A stretch of 51,741 nt of DNA from Actinomycetota bacterium. Its GTDB lineage: Bacteria; Actinomycetota; Acidimicrobiia; Acidimicrobiales; Acidimicrobilacustridaceae. The DNA lies in contig SYBH01000021.1 in the NCBI GenBank assembly GCA_005787345.1, positions 1-51,741 on the forward strand, read 5' to 3'. The notes below the pieces were generated by a model. That model did not search any database. It was not told where the DNA came from and saw nothing but the letters and a program-made list of their open reading frames with translations. This document shows positions 42,084 through 51,225 of this stretch, piece by piece; positions within the stretch are counted from its first letter, which is position 1, and every line of letters begins with the position of its first letter. The position numbers and the translations under genes were made by a program.

Positions 42084-42833
42084 ATGACTGACACCACCAC
42101 TCGCCGAGTCGCCCTTGTTGCCGATGCTGGTCATTACGTGGGCCCGGAAATGGCACGCGTGCTCGCTCGTCGCAGCCACGACTTGGTGCTCGGCGACCCT
42201 GATCCGGAACTCATCGTTGAACTCGAGGGTCTCGGCGCAACGGTTGTCGCAGTCGAGAAGGCGTCGAACATCGCCAAGCCCGAAAACTCACAAAAACTTG
42301 TCGACGCAGCGCTCTCTCGTTTCGGCCACTTCGATGCTGCCGTCGCTGCATCCGGCCAAATCATTCCGGGATCGTTTCTCGAATCAACGATTGATCAGTA
42401 CGAGAAAATCGTCGATGGCTGTCTCTATGCGCCGTACCACTTCCTCAAAGCCGTCATTCCGCCGCTCGTCGCACAAGGTTCGGGCCAGGTACTCGTGATT
42501 ACGAGTGCAGCGGGCGCGCGCCCAACCCCTGGCGCTTCGTTGTATTCATCGGTTCGTGCCGGGGCAACGATGCTCACTCGCAATGTCGCCGGTGAAGTTG
42601 CTCGTAAGAACGTTCAGGTCAATGCCGTTGGCACCAACTTCATGGACTTCCCCGAGTTCCTTGAAGCCACCGGAGCAAAAGATCCCGCCGTGCGCGAAAT
42701 GTTCGAAAAGCAGGTGCCGATGCGCCGACTCGGTCGCATGGATGAGTTCGCTGCATTCTGCGCTCCGTTCCTCGACGGAACGAGCACCTTCACAACCGGC
42801 CAGTACGTGTCTTATGCCGGCGGCTGGGTCTGA
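42084..42833 (+). CDS. Atypical SDR-fold protein lacking the catalytic Lys
   Basis: 249 residues with SDR architecture, but key motifs have drifted: the cofactor loop reads ADAGHYVG (13-20) in place of TGxxxGxG, NNAG reads AASG, and the catalytic YxxxK reads YSSVR (Tyr154, Arg158). Ser140-141 in VITSAAG is kept. The end DGTSTFTTGQYVSYAGGW is normal. It may be a weakly active enzyme or a non-catalytic partner. It is divergent from the SDR-sulfatase operon and may share its operators. Codon use looks like its neighbours, so it is not decaying. Confidence 0.85.
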   Translation: MTDTTTRRVALVADAGHYVGPEMARVLARRSHDLVLGDPDPELIVELEGLGATVVAVEKASNIAKPENSQKLVDAALSRFGHFDAAVAASGQIIPGSFLESTIDQYEKIVDGCLYAPYHFLKAVIPPLVAQGSGQVLVITSAAGARPTPGASLYSSVRAGATMLTRNVAGEVARKNVQVNAVGTNFMDFPEFLEATGAKDPAVREMFEKQVPMRRLGRMDEFAAFCAPFLDGTSTFTTGQYVSYAGGWV

Positions 42834-43024
42834 ACCACCGAACCACCGTTTCCACACCAGTGACACGACACCTCTTCGATTGATTCGGAGAGGATCTCTT
42901 CGTTCTCAACCTCGAGGTCTCCGCCCACTGTGTAGTGGTGAAACGCACGGGTGCGTTTGGTGGAGACAACGTCGAAACGAGTGAGATTTCCGCAAGCGGT
43001 GCAGCGATAACTGGTCGAGGGCAC
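42812..43024 (-). CDS. Small zinc-ribbon protein
   Basis: 70 residues from GTG at 43024 with two CxxC knuckles, C8/C11 (YRCTACGN) and C54/C57 (VSCHWCGN), separated by a His/Glu-rich middle. Likely a single zinc ribbon. Its 3' end overlaps the convergent SDR gene by 22 bases. Divergent from the nuclease gene 46 bases away. Function unknown. Confidence 0.78.
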   Translation of the reverse strand: MPSTSYRCTACGNLTRFDVVSTKRTRAFHHYTVGGDLEVENEEILSESIEEVSCHWCGNGGSVVQTQPPA

Positions 43025-43070
43025 GCAGGGAGACTAGCGAGGCTCAGACAACGTCCTTGCACACGAACGC

Positions 43071-44819
43071 ATGTTCGATCAGACTGCACCGGTGCGCTCC
43101 CCCGCCCCCGATCCGTTGCAGTTGTCGCTCGACGATCTCGGCACGCCTCTTTCGCAGGTCACGTTCTGTGTCATCGATCTCGAAACCACTGGCGGATCAG
43201 CAGCGTCGTGCGGCATCACTGAGATTGGCGCAGTGAAGCTCCGTGGTGGTGAATGCATTGGAACGTTTCAGACACTTGTGAATCCAGGTTGCGCGATTCC
43301 TCCCGAGATCACGGTGCTCACCGGCATTACGCATTCGATGGTGATGCCCGCCCCGCGCATCGAAGCGGTGCTGCCCTCGTTGCTTGAGTTCATCGGCGAC
43401 GCCGTCATTGTCGGACACAACATCCGATTCGACCTTTCGTTTGTGCAAGCCGCTCTTGAACGCGACCAACGACCGAAACTGACCAATCGTGCCGTCGACA
43501 CCGTCGCACTTGCTCGACGACTCGTCCGCAACGAAGTTCCGAACTGCAAACTCGGCACTCTTGCCCAACACCTGCGGCTCAATCACAAACCATCGCACCG
43601 CGCGCTTGACGACGCACTAGCAACTGGCGATCTACTGCATCTACTCATCGAGCGCGCCGGCGGTCTCGGGGTCACAGGCCTCGATGATCTTCTCTCATTG
43701 CCAAAGATGGCAGGTCACGCCAGTGCGCAGAAACTTCGTCTCACCGATTCTCTGCCCCGCTCTCCCGGCGTCTATCTCTTCCGCAACGCTCGAGGCGATG
43801 TGCTCTACATCGGCAAAGCCACCAATCTCCGTTCTCGAGTGCGCTCCTATTTCTCCGGTGACGACCGTCGAAAGATCGGTTCTCTACTCAGAGAGACAGC
43901 ACATATCGATCACGTCGTTCATCCCCATCCGCTGTCAGCGGCAGTGCATGAGATTCGTCTCATCCATCAGTACATGCCGGGTTACAACCGCCAACTCAAA
44001 GACTGGGGTCGGTATGTCTACGTGAAACTCACACTGGCTGAAACGTTCCCCCGACTCTCGATTGTGAAAGACGTGAAAGACGACGGCGCGTTGTACCTCG
44101 GACCTCTCTCATCCCGGTCTTCGGCACAGCGAGTCATCGATGCCGTTCACACCTCGGTTCCGCTTCGTCGATGTTCAGGTCGAATCGGCAAGCGAGCGCT
44201 TCGAGATGCTCCGTGCACGGCGGCTCAACTTGGCGTGTCGATGTGTCCGTGTGCCGGCGGGGTCGATCCTGACGAGTACCAACTCGTCGTTGAGCGAGCA
44301 GTTCGTGGGTTAACGATCGAACCCGACCTGCTCCTACAACCGCTCACGGAAAAGATCACTTCACTCGCAACCGAAGAGCGATTCGAAGAAGCGGCCGACG
44401 TTCGCGACCGAGCAAGCGCATTGGCCGGCGCCATCAACCGCCAGCGCAGATTCGATCAACTCCGCCGAGCCGGTCACATCCACATTGACCTCGGCCCGCT
44501 AGGCGGTGTCGCACTTGACCATGGCCGTCTGCAATCGGCTTGGGGTGAAGGAGAATTGCCGAGCCTGGGCCTTCCCATAACGACAGCAGAGCAGAGCACC
44601 GACAGCAGCGGCCCCCTTGCTCCACTCCATCGGGAACTCGCCGATGAACTCGGGTGCATCGCCTCATGGCTCGACAAAAACGCTCCCGATCTCACCCTTG
44701 ATCACTGCGATGGCGTGTTGGCCTCAACACTTCCCGCGCTTCGTTCGTTTCGCCCGCGAAAGGGCCTGGCCGTCGACGACAGCGACTTTGTTACTTCGTC
44801 GCGTCGTTCGCGACGCTGA
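43071..44819 (+). CDS. DnaQ-like exonuclease fused to a UvrC-type GIY-YIG nuclease
   Basis: 582 residues. Domain 1 (about 28-195) is a DEDDh 3'-5' exonuclease: VIDLETTG (Asp36, Glu38), GHNIRFDLSF, HRALDDALA (His176, Asp180). Domain 2 (about 228-310) is GIY-YIG: PGVYLFRNARGDVLYIGKATNL with RSRVRSYF. A UVR-like helix pair (RFEEAADVRDRASAL, about 425-440) follows. The UvrC RNase H-like and HhH domains are absent. The same fusion is known in actinobacteria, related to Cho nucleases in damage repair. Ends overlap trpD by 29 bases. Confidence 0.92.
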   Translation: MFDQTAPVRSPAPDPLQLSLDDLGTPLSQVTFCVIDLETTGGSAASCGITEIGAVKLRGGECIGTFQTLVNPGCAIPPEITVLTGITHSMVMPAPRIEAVLPSLLEFIGDAVIVGHNIRFDLSFVQAALERDQRPKLTNRAVDTVALARRLVRNEVPNCKLGTLAQHLRLNHKPSHRALDDALATGDLLHLLIERAGGLGVTGLDDLLSLPKMAGHASAQKLRLTDSLPRSPGVYLFRNARGDVLYIGKATNLRSRVRSYFSGDDRRKIGSLLRETAHIDHVVHPHPLSAAVHEIRLIHQYMPGYNRQLKDWGRYVYVKLTLAETFPRLSIVKDVKDDGALYLGPLSSRSSAQRVIDAVHTSVPLRRCSGRIGKRALRDAPCTAAQLGVSMCPCAGGVDPDEYQLVVERAVRGLTIEPDLLLQPLTEKITSLATEERFEEAADVRDRASALAGAINRQRRFDQLRRAGHIHIDLGPLGGVALDHGRLQSAWGEGELPSLGLPITTAEQSTDSSGPLAPLHRELADELGCIASWLDKNAPDLTLDHCDGVLASTLPALRSFRPRKGLAVDDSDFVTSSRRSRR

Positions 44820-45825
44820 TCAAACGATCAAGCACATTCGCAGCGGCACCTGAGTCGATCGAGGCTTGCGCCTTCACAACGCCAGTGGCGATGTCATCAA
44901 CAACACCGGCGACGAAAAGACCAGCTGCAGCATTGAGGCACACGATGTCCCGATAGGCCCCTTGTTCGCCAGCGAAGACCCGCCGAGCAATAGCAGCGTT
45001 CACTTCCGGACTACCACCGGCGAGAGCATCACCCGACACGAGCGCGATACCAACATCGCGTGGGTCAAAGGTTGAAGTGGTGACGTCGCCATCACGTAGT
45101 TCATGCACCGTGGAGGTTGTCGTGGTCGTCAACTCGTCCATGCCGTCGTCACCTGTGACCACAAGCGCGCGCGGCGCTCCTCGTTTTTGAAGAACGCCTA
45201 CAACAATTGGTGCGATTTTTGAATCGCTCACACCGATGACCTGGCGCTGCACTCGCGCTGGGTGCGAAAGCGGGCCAAGGAAGTTGAACACCGTCGGCAC
45301 GCCAAGTTGTGTGCGCACTGGGCCAGCATGACGCATTGCCGGATGGAACGATCGAGCGAAACAAAAACCAATCCCCGCCTCGGCCACACAGTGCGCGACT
45401 GCAGGACCATCAAGTTCAAGCGGCACACCAAGCATCTCGAGTAGATCAAATGAACCCGAGGTTGACGACGCCTTGCGGTTGCCGTGCTTCACTACGCGAG
45501 CACCTGCACCAGCGGCAACGAAACTGGCCATAGTGGAGACATTCAATGCATGGGCGCGTCGGCTTGGCGCTCCGCCGGTTCCAACGATGTCAATGGCATC
45601 AGGTCCAGATGGCAGTTCGATGGGTGCAGCGGCTTCAAGCATGGCATCGACCATGGCCGACACTTCGGTAATCGATTCACCCTTCATACGAAGAGCAATG
45701 AGGAACGCCGCGATCTGCGCGTCGGTGGCATCGCCAGCGAGGATCTCGCGCAAAGCGTCTGCGGCTTGGTCCGCAGTGAGATCAGTGTTGGCCACAAGTG
45801 TCGAAAGAACTGCCGACCACTCCAT
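44791..45825 (-). CDS. trpD: Anthranilate phosphoribosyltransferase
   Basis: Second step of tryptophan synthesis: joins PRPP and anthranilate. 344 residues with LRMKGESITEVSAM, the PRPP-site glycines DIVGTGG, NVSTMASFVAAGAGARVVKHGNRKASS, SGSFDLLEMLG, FARSFHPAMRHAGPVR and GPLSHPA. No other trp genes lie near, so the pathway is split. It begins 2 bases after the whiB stop and may be co-transcribed with it. Confidence 0.95.
   Translation of the reverse strand: MEWSAVLSTLVANTDLTADQAADALREILAGDATDAQIAAFLIALRMKGESITEVSAMVDAMLEAAAPIELPSGPDAIDIVGTGGAPSRRAHALNVSTMASFVAAGAGARVVKHGNRKASSTSGSFDLLEMLGVPLELDGPAVAHCVAEAGIGFCFARSFHPAMRHAGPVRTQLGVPTVFNFLGPLSHPARVQRQVIGVSDSKIAPIVVGVLQKRGAPRALVVTGDDGMDELTTTTTSTVHELRDGDVTTSTFDPRDVGIALVSGDALAGGSPEVNAAIARRVFAGEQGAYRDIVCLNAAAGLFVAGVVDDIATGVVKAQASIDSGAAANVLDRLISVANDATK
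44797..44815. terminator. Hairpin inside the overlapping ends of the nuclease gene and trpD
   Basis: A 7-bp stem (44797-44803 with 44809-44815; CGTCGCG, loop TCGTT, CGCGACG) lies within the last codons of both convergent genes. A bidirectional terminator is plausible but coding constraint (Arg/Ser-rich tail) could also create it. Confidence 0.3.
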
Positions 45826-45827
45826 GC

Positions 45828-46064
45828 TCAGGCCGTCCGACGACGTTGACGGATCATCCGACGTCGTTCGCGCTCAGTAGCGCCACCCCAGACGCCGTCC
45901 TTCTCGCGAACGGCTAAGGCGTGCTCGAGGCAGGCTTCGCGAACATCGCACTGACCGCAGACGATCTTCGCCGGCATGGCGTCGGCATCGTCTTCGGGGT
46001 CAGGAAAGAAGATCTCGGGGTCGATACCCGTGCAGGCGGCCAAGGAATGCCAAGTGTGTTTCAT
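45828..46064 (-). CDS. WhiB-family 4Fe-4S transcriptional regulator
   Basis: 78 residues from ATG at 46064. Four cluster Cys at 11, 36, 39 and 45 (LAAC, VCGQC, EAC), the GVWGG turn and the basic C-terminus ERERRRMIRQRRR. The AxxRxKDGVWGG spacing (ALAVREKDGVWGG) is closest to WhiB1/WhiB2-like proteins. WhiB proteins bind the sigma factor and respond to redox or NO. The 159-base region to glpD is divergent and holds both promoters; I see no clear consensus pair. Confidence 0.94.
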   Translation of the reverse strand: MKHTWHSLAACTGIDPEIFFPDPEDDADAMPAKIVCGQCDVREACLEHALAVREKDGVWGGATERERRRMIRQRRRTA

Positions 46065-46223
46065 AGGTGCAGAACGGCTCCTGCGGAGCGGGCGAATGGG
46101 GAAAGATGAGTATTGACCCCCTCTGCCCGATGACACAAACCGAATACGGACCGGCTCCTGGCCGCCGTTTCCGCAGGTCAGGCGATCAGGCGTTCTGAGT
46201 TGGTCCGTTCTAGGCTCGCAGCG

Positions 46224-47885
46224 ATGACCTCCCACGCCTTCAGCCGTTCCGATTCCCTTCGCCGCTTGGAATCCACCGACTTCGATGTCGTCGTCATCGG
46301 CGGCGGCATTACCGGCGTCGGATGCGCACTTGATGCCGTATCGCGGGGGTTTCGGGTCGCGCTGATCGAGCGTGATGACTTCGCCTCTGGAACATCTTCG
46401 AAGTCATCGAAGCTCGTACATGGCGGAATCCGGTATCTCCAACAGGGCGATATTCGCCTCGTCTACGAAGCACTCGCCGAGCGCCAGATTCTGCGCCGCA
46501 ACGCACCTCATCTCGTCAAGGTGCTTCCGTTCCTGATCCCCATCTTCTCGACCAAGGGCGTCGTGAACCGCAAACTCGCCCGGGCCATGGGCACCGCCAT
46601 GTGGATGTATGACCTCACCGGTGGCCTGCGCATCGGCAAGATGCACAAACGAGTTTCAAAAAAGCAAGCACTCGAGTGGTTCCCCACCCTCCCTGCCGAC
46701 AAGTTGATGCCTTCGTATCTCTATTACGACGCTGAGGCCGACGATGCTCGTCTCGTGGTGACCGTTGCTCGCACTGCAGCACTGCGATTCGGCGCCACAC
46801 TCGTGAACCGAACCGAGGTTGTCGGCCTCCAGAAAGGCTCGAACGGCAACGTCAACGGAGTCACTGTCAAGGCCGATGGCCGAACCTTCACCGTTTCAAC
46901 GAAAGCCGTCGTCAACGCCGCCGGAGTTTGGTCTGACGATGTTCGTGCCCTTGATGAGGCCGAGCACCCACGTTCGATTCGACCCGCCAAGGGCGTTCAC
47001 ATCACAGTGCCGTGGTCGAAGGTTCGCAATACGGTTGCCGCCGTCATCCCCGTTCCTGGCGATAAGCGATCAGTGTTCGTTGTTCCGTGGGGCCAGTTCA
47101 CTTTCGTTGGCACAACCGACACCGATTACACCGGACCTATCGACGATCCCCAGTGCAACGAAGATGATGTCGAGTACTTGCTGCGAGCCCTCAACGGTTC
47201 GATCACTGAAACCGTGACGACCGACGACATTCTCGGAACCTGGGCTGGTCTTCGACCACTTGTTGCCGATCCCGAGGTGTCAGGCCGCACGGCCGATCTT
47301 TCCCGTCGCCACAAAGTGCGTCGTTCCGATTCCGGTGTTGTCACCATCACCGGAGGCAAACTCACGACCTACCGTGAGATGGCCGCCGACACGATCGACG
47401 AAGTTCTCTCCGAAGTTCTTGACGCAGATCGCATCACTCGATTCCGACGCCGCAGCAAGACAAAGCACATCAAGATCCACGGTGCCAACGGCTATGAGGA
47501 ACTTGTTGAATCGGCCGACTCGATCTCACCTCTTGGTGGCGATCAGGTGCGTCGCCTCGCCGACCGATACGGATCAGATGCGACGACAGTGCTTGCGATT
47601 GCCGAATCCGATCAATCGCTCGCTGAACCTCTTGTTCCCGGACTGCACTACCTGCGCGCCGAAGCAATCTTTGCGGTGCGTTACGAAATGGCCACGACAG
47701 TCGACGACATTCTCAGCCGCCGCACACGAGCCAGGCTTGAAACACGCGATGCTTCCGCCGATGCCGCCGCCGCGGTCGCTGAGCTTCTTGCCCCGGAGCT
47801 TGGTTGGGACGAGGCAGAACAAGCCCGACAGGTGGCCGATTATCGGGCACGTATCGACGAAGAGCTTGAAGCGATCGTCCACTGA
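46224..47885 (+). CDS. glpD: Glycerol-3-phosphate dehydrogenase, FAD-dependent
   Basis: Oxidises sn-glycerol 3-phosphate to dihydroxyacetone phosphate, passing electrons to quinone at the membrane. 553 residues from ATG at 46224 (a TTG at 46200 is in frame). FAD-binding VVVIGGGITGVGCALDA, DFASGTSSKSSKLVHGGIRYLQ, KAVVNAAGVWSD, GTTDTDYTGP, GTWAGLRPLV, ITGGKLTTYREMA, and a C-terminal helical GlpO/GlpD domain. The next gene starts on its stop (TGATG). Confidence 0.94.
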   Translation: MTSHAFSRSDSLRRLESTDFDVVVIGGGITGVGCALDAVSRGFRVALIERDDFASGTSSKSSKLVHGGIRYLQQGDIRLVYEALAERQILRRNAPHLVKVLPFLIPIFSTKGVVNRKLARAMGTAMWMYDLTGGLRIGKMHKRVSKKQALEWFPTLPADKLMPSYLYYDAEADDARLVVTVARTAALRFGATLVNRTEVVGLQKGSNGNVNGVTVKADGRTFTVSTKAVVNAAGVWSDDVRALDEAEHPRSIRPAKGVHITVPWSKVRNTVAAVIPVPGDKRSVFVVPWGQFTFVGTTDTDYTGPIDDPQCNEDDVEYLLRALNGSITETVTTDDILGTWAGLRPLVADPEVSGRTADLSRRHKVRRSDSGVVTITGGKLTTYREMAADTIDEVLSEVLDADRITRFRRRSKTKHIKIHGANGYEELVESADSISPLGGDQVRRLADRYGSDATTVLAIAESDQSLAEPLVPGLHYLRAEAIFAVRYEMATTVDDILSRRTRARLETRDASADAAAAVAELLAPELGWDEAEQARQVADYRARIDEELEAIVH

Positions 47886-49396
47886 TGCCAGCTCACCCAA
47901 CACCGCCCATCGATCTCGATGCTGCGAACACGAAGGCCCACTTCGACACCCACCTCGTCGCTGTTACCGACGAGTTGATCGCACAGTTACGCGCCACAGG
48001 CGCCGAGGTTGACCTGGCTCTCTCAAATCGTGTCGAGGCCAGTCGCGATTGGTGGCCGCTCATCATGACTCGGGCGTCAAGCGCTCAGATCGGCCAAATC
48101 GCATCGGCGGTCGTTTCGCCGACCACTACTGAACAGGTCGCTGCCATTTTGCGCCTGTGCAACGAGAACAACATTCCCGTCACCGCCGCCGCTGGCCGAA
48201 GCGGAGTTGTCGGTGGATCAATCCCTCTTTTCGGCGGAGTTCTCCTCGACCTTTGCGGACTCTCGGGCATTCATTCGGTTGACACCAATTCCGGAATCGT
48301 CGACGTTGGCGCCGGAATGTTCGGCGACGTGTTCGAAGATGAACTGCAATCGGAGTACGGACTCACCGTTGGCCCTTGGCCGCAATCGATCGCACTTTCA
48401 ACAATCGGCGGTTGGCTTGCCTGCCGCGGCGCCGGTCAGCTTTCGAACCGCTACGGAAAGATCGAAGACATTGTCATCGGCCTTGATGTGGTTCTTGCTG
48501 ACGGGACAATCGTTCACACTGGCGGGCACGCACGGCAGTCGGCCGGCCCCGACCTCACGCAACTCTTTGTGGGCTCGGAAGGAACTCTCGGCATCATCAC
48601 CGGCGCTCGATTGCGGGCTCGTTCTGTGGCGACTGCGAATCACAGCAGCGCGTGGGCCTTCCCTTCGTTCGAAGCCGGTGCCGACGCGTGCCGCAGGATC
48701 ATTCAACGCGGCCTCGCTCCTGCTGCCTTGCGTCTCTACGATGCGGCCGAAGCCGACCGCAACTGGGGAACGGGTGAGGTCGCTGTACTCCTAGCCTTCG
48801 ACGAAGGCGACCAGGCAACTGTCGACGCAACAACAACAATCACCGCTGAAGAGTGTGCGAATACTGCGCCACTCGATTCTGAACTCGTTACGAAATGGTT
48901 TGGCCACCGCAACGACGTCAGCGCTCTCGAAGCACTGATCTCTCGTGGTTACATGGTCGACACATTGGAACTCACCGTCTCATGGACAGATCTGCCAGTG
49001 CTCTACACCACAGTGCGAGATGCGATCGCAGCGACTCCGGGCATCATCGCTTCTACGGCACATCTTTCGCATTCCTATTCCGATGGCGCGTGTTTGTACT
49101 TCACCTTCGCAGGTAAGGCTGCAGTCGAAGGCCCCGACGCGATCGAAGAGATGTACATGTCTGCATGGACCGCTGGAACCGCCACCGCTCTTGCGCACGG
49201 TGGTTCGCTAAGTCACCATCACGGAGTTGGACTCAATCGAGCCCGATTCATGAGCGCGGCGCAAGGCGAAGGTGCCACCTCGGTCTTGCACACCATGAAG
49301 AAGGCACTTGACCCGAACGGCATTCTCAATCCGGGCAAGCTCGGGATGCCGACTGCATTCGGTGATCTGCCAAAAGGTTTCGGGAGCGAGCAGTAG
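47885..49396 (+). CDS. FAD-binding oxidase, alkyldihydroxyacetonephosphate synthase-like
   Basis: 503 residues. PCMH-type FAD domain (about 90-270) with VTAAAGRSGVVGGSIP and GSEGTLGIITGARLR; C-terminal cap with the SHHHGVGLNR motif (His444-446), the triple-His signature of alkyl-DHAP synthase (AGPS), followed by DPNGILNPGKLG. In AGPS these residues bind acyl-DHAP and the enzyme makes the ether bond of ether lipids. The place next to GlpD, which makes DHAP, fits that, but D-lactate/2-hydroxyacid-type oxidases share much of the pattern. Confidence 0.85.
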   Translation: MPAHPTPPIDLDAANTKAHFDTHLVAVTDELIAQLRATGAEVDLALSNRVEASRDWWPLIMTRASSAQIGQIASAVVSPTTTEQVAAILRLCNENNIPVTAAAGRSGVVGGSIPLFGGVLLDLCGLSGIHSVDTNSGIVDVGAGMFGDVFEDELQSEYGLTVGPWPQSIALSTIGGWLACRGAGQLSNRYGKIEDIVIGLDVVLADGTIVHTGGHARQSAGPDLTQLFVGSEGTLGIITGARLRARSVATANHSSAWAFPSFEAGADACRRIIQRGLAPAALRLYDAAEADRNWGTGEVAVLLAFDEGDQATVDATTTITAEECANTAPLDSELVTKWFGHRNDVSALEALISRGYMVDTLELTVSWTDLPVLYTTVRDAIAATPGIIASTAHLSHSYSDGACLYFTFAGKAAVEGPDAIEEMYMSAWTAGTATALAHGGSLSHHHGVGLNRARFMSAAQGEGATSVLHTMKKALDPNGILNPGKLGMPTAFGDLPKGFGSEQ

Positions 49397-49774
49397 ATGG
49401 GCGCCTTCGATCGTCGGAGCATCCTCGTCGGAGCATTCAACGGATTGTTCTTCGCACTTCCCGCCGCGATTCTGCAACGCACGGTTTTCTCAGGCACCGC
49501 TCTCGCCGGTGTGATGTTGGCAATCGTGTTCTTCGCCGGTGCGCTTGCTGGCTATGCGGCAGCTAGACCGCTTCCGCCGCGCGCTCTCCCCCACGGTGCT
49601 GCCGCAGGCGCCATCACATTCCTTGGCGCCGAGATCGTCTACCTCATTGCAACACGAGACTTCACGAATCCGCTTGGCCTGATACTTAGCATCGTTCTGT
49701 TCGCGCTGGTCTTCGCCTCACTCGGAACAATCGGTGCAATGATCGCTGTCTCACGTGGAGCAAGAACAAAATGA
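49397..49774 (+). CDS. Four-helix membrane protein, unknown function
   Basis: 125 residues, almost all hydrophobic: segments at about 8-27, 33-54, 66-86 and 93-118, with short polar ends. It starts directly after the flavoprotein stop and overlaps the next kinase (ATGA). Family not recognised; a partner in glycerol/ether-lipid handling is suggested only by gene order. Confidence 0.78.
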   Translation: MGAFDRRSILVGAFNGLFFALPAAILQRTVFSGTALAGVMLAIVFFAGALAGYAAARPLPPRALPHGAAAGAITFLGAEIVYLIATRDFTNPLGLILSIVLFALVFASLGTIGAMIAVSRGARTK

Positions 49775-51213
49775 GTCTTCTCGTCGTCGACATCGGCACT
49801 TCAGGCGTACGGTCGGCAATTGTTCGCCCCGACGCGACCATCGCCGTCGAGCACCGCCAAGAAATTCTTCCTGACACGCCCGCGCCCGGACTGGTCGAGT
49901 TCGACGCCACTCGCATGGCTGCAGCCGCCCTCGCCACCGCGCGGGCTGCGCTCGCCGAGGTTGGTCAGGTCGACGGCGTCGGTGTCGCCACACAACGAGC
50001 ATCGACCATTGTTTGGGATCGAGCGACAGGTGAACCAGTAGCCCCCGCACTTGGCTGGCAGGACCTCCGAACTCTTGGCGACTGTCTTGTGCTGCAATCC
50101 GAAGGGCTGCGCTTCGCCCCGAATCAATCAGCAACCAAGATCAAGCATCTGCTCGACAATGCCGATCCTGATCGCCGTCGCGATCTGTGCGTCGGCACCG
50201 TTGACTCGTGGATTATTTGGACGCTCACCGAAGGCGCAGTGAACGTCACCGATGCGTCGAACGCCGCAGTAACGGGCTTGTTCTCAATTGAAACGCTCGA
50301 TTGGGACGACGCCCTGCTGGCGAAACTGAACATTTCCCGATCGGCAATGCCAACGATCGTGGATTCAAGCGGCCCGATTGCACCTGCGACAGCGTTGAAC
50401 GGTGCACCGATGATCTGCGGTGTCGCTGGCGATCAGCAAGCCTCGCTCATTGGTCAAGGTTGCGTGCGGCCTGGCCCGGCAAAGATCACATTCGGCACCG
50501 GAGGCATGCTTGATCTTGTTGTAGGCCCTGACCGTCCTGCATCTGGCGTTCGGAGCTCATCAGGAACCTTCCCCATCGTGGCGTGGAAACGTGGAAGCGA
50601 AACCATGTGGGGCATCGAGGCAATCATGCTTTCGGCCGGAACAAACGTTGAATGGCTGCGCGACGACCTCGGCATCATCGATTCAGTCGCCGCTTCACAC
50701 GACATTGCTCAACAATGCGTCGATACCGAAGGCGTTGTCTATGTGCCCGCACTTCTCGGCCTCGGAACTCCCAACTGGGATTACGGCGCACGAGGCACAT
50801 TACTTGGCATTACGCGCGGTACCGCTCGTCCGCACATTGTTCGAGCAGTACTTGAAGGTGTCGCTCAACGCGGCGCCGATCTTGTCGATGCCGCCGAAGC
50901 CACGACTGGCCTCACCATTCCTTCTCTACGGATTGACGGAGGCATGAGCGCAAACCCGACATTCACTCAGGCGCTTGCCGATGCGACGCAGCGCACCGTT
51001 GAGATCTCGCCGGTACTTGAGGCCACAACTCTCGGTGCAGCCTTCCTGGCCGGACTTTCGGTCGGCACATGGGGCGGACTCGACGACATCGCAGCAACTT
51101 GGAAACCCTTGCGAGTCGTTGAACCTGCAGGTGATGCAAACCGCGAACGGTGGGCATCGGCAATCGAACGCGCGAGTGGTTGGCATGCCGACCTTTCAAC
51201 ATTCGACTTTTAA
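49771..51213 (+). CDS. FGGY-family kinase, glycerol kinase-like
   Basis: 480 residues: VVDIGTSGVRSAIVRPD ATP loop, PAPGLVEFDATRM, GVATQRASTIVWDRATG, GWQDLRTLGDCL, GTVDSWIIWTLTEG, GVAGDQQASLIGQGC, KITFGTGGMLDLV, GTPNWDYGARGTLLGITRG and RIDGGMSANPTFTQALAD. Close to GlpK but differing at substrate positions (TQRAST for the usual DQRETT; no FSGTK), so the substrate may be dihydroxyacetone, glycerol or another polyol. Last gene of the glpD operon. Confidence 0.88.
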   Translation: MSLLVVDIGTSGVRSAIVRPDATIAVEHRQEILPDTPAPGLVEFDATRMAAAALATARAALAEVGQVDGVGVATQRASTIVWDRATGEPVAPALGWQDLRTLGDCLVLQSEGLRFAPNQSATKIKHLLDNADPDRRRDLCVGTVDSWIIWTLTEGAVNVTDASNAAVTGLFSIETLDWDDALLAKLNISRSAMPTIVDSSGPIAPATALNGAPMICGVAGDQQASLIGQGCVRPGPAKITFGTGGMLDLVVGPDRPASGVRSSSGTFPIVAWKRGSETMWGIEAIMLSAGTNVEWLRDDLGIIDSVAASHDIAQQCVDTEGVVYVPALLGLGTPNWDYGARGTLLGITRGTARPHIVRAVLEGVAQRGADLVDAAEATTGLTIPSLRIDGGMSANPTFTQALADATQRTVEISPVLEATTLGAAFLAGLSVGTWGGLDDIAATWKPLRVVEPAGDANRERWASAIERASGWHADLSTFDF

Positions 51214-51225
51214 GTTGGTGCACCA

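Noticed and set aside
46077-46089. GCTCC-TGC-GGAGC hairpin upstream of whiB as a possible operator or translation lock
   Set aside because: Only 5 bp and too far (13 bases) from the start codon to hide the ribosome binding site convincingly.
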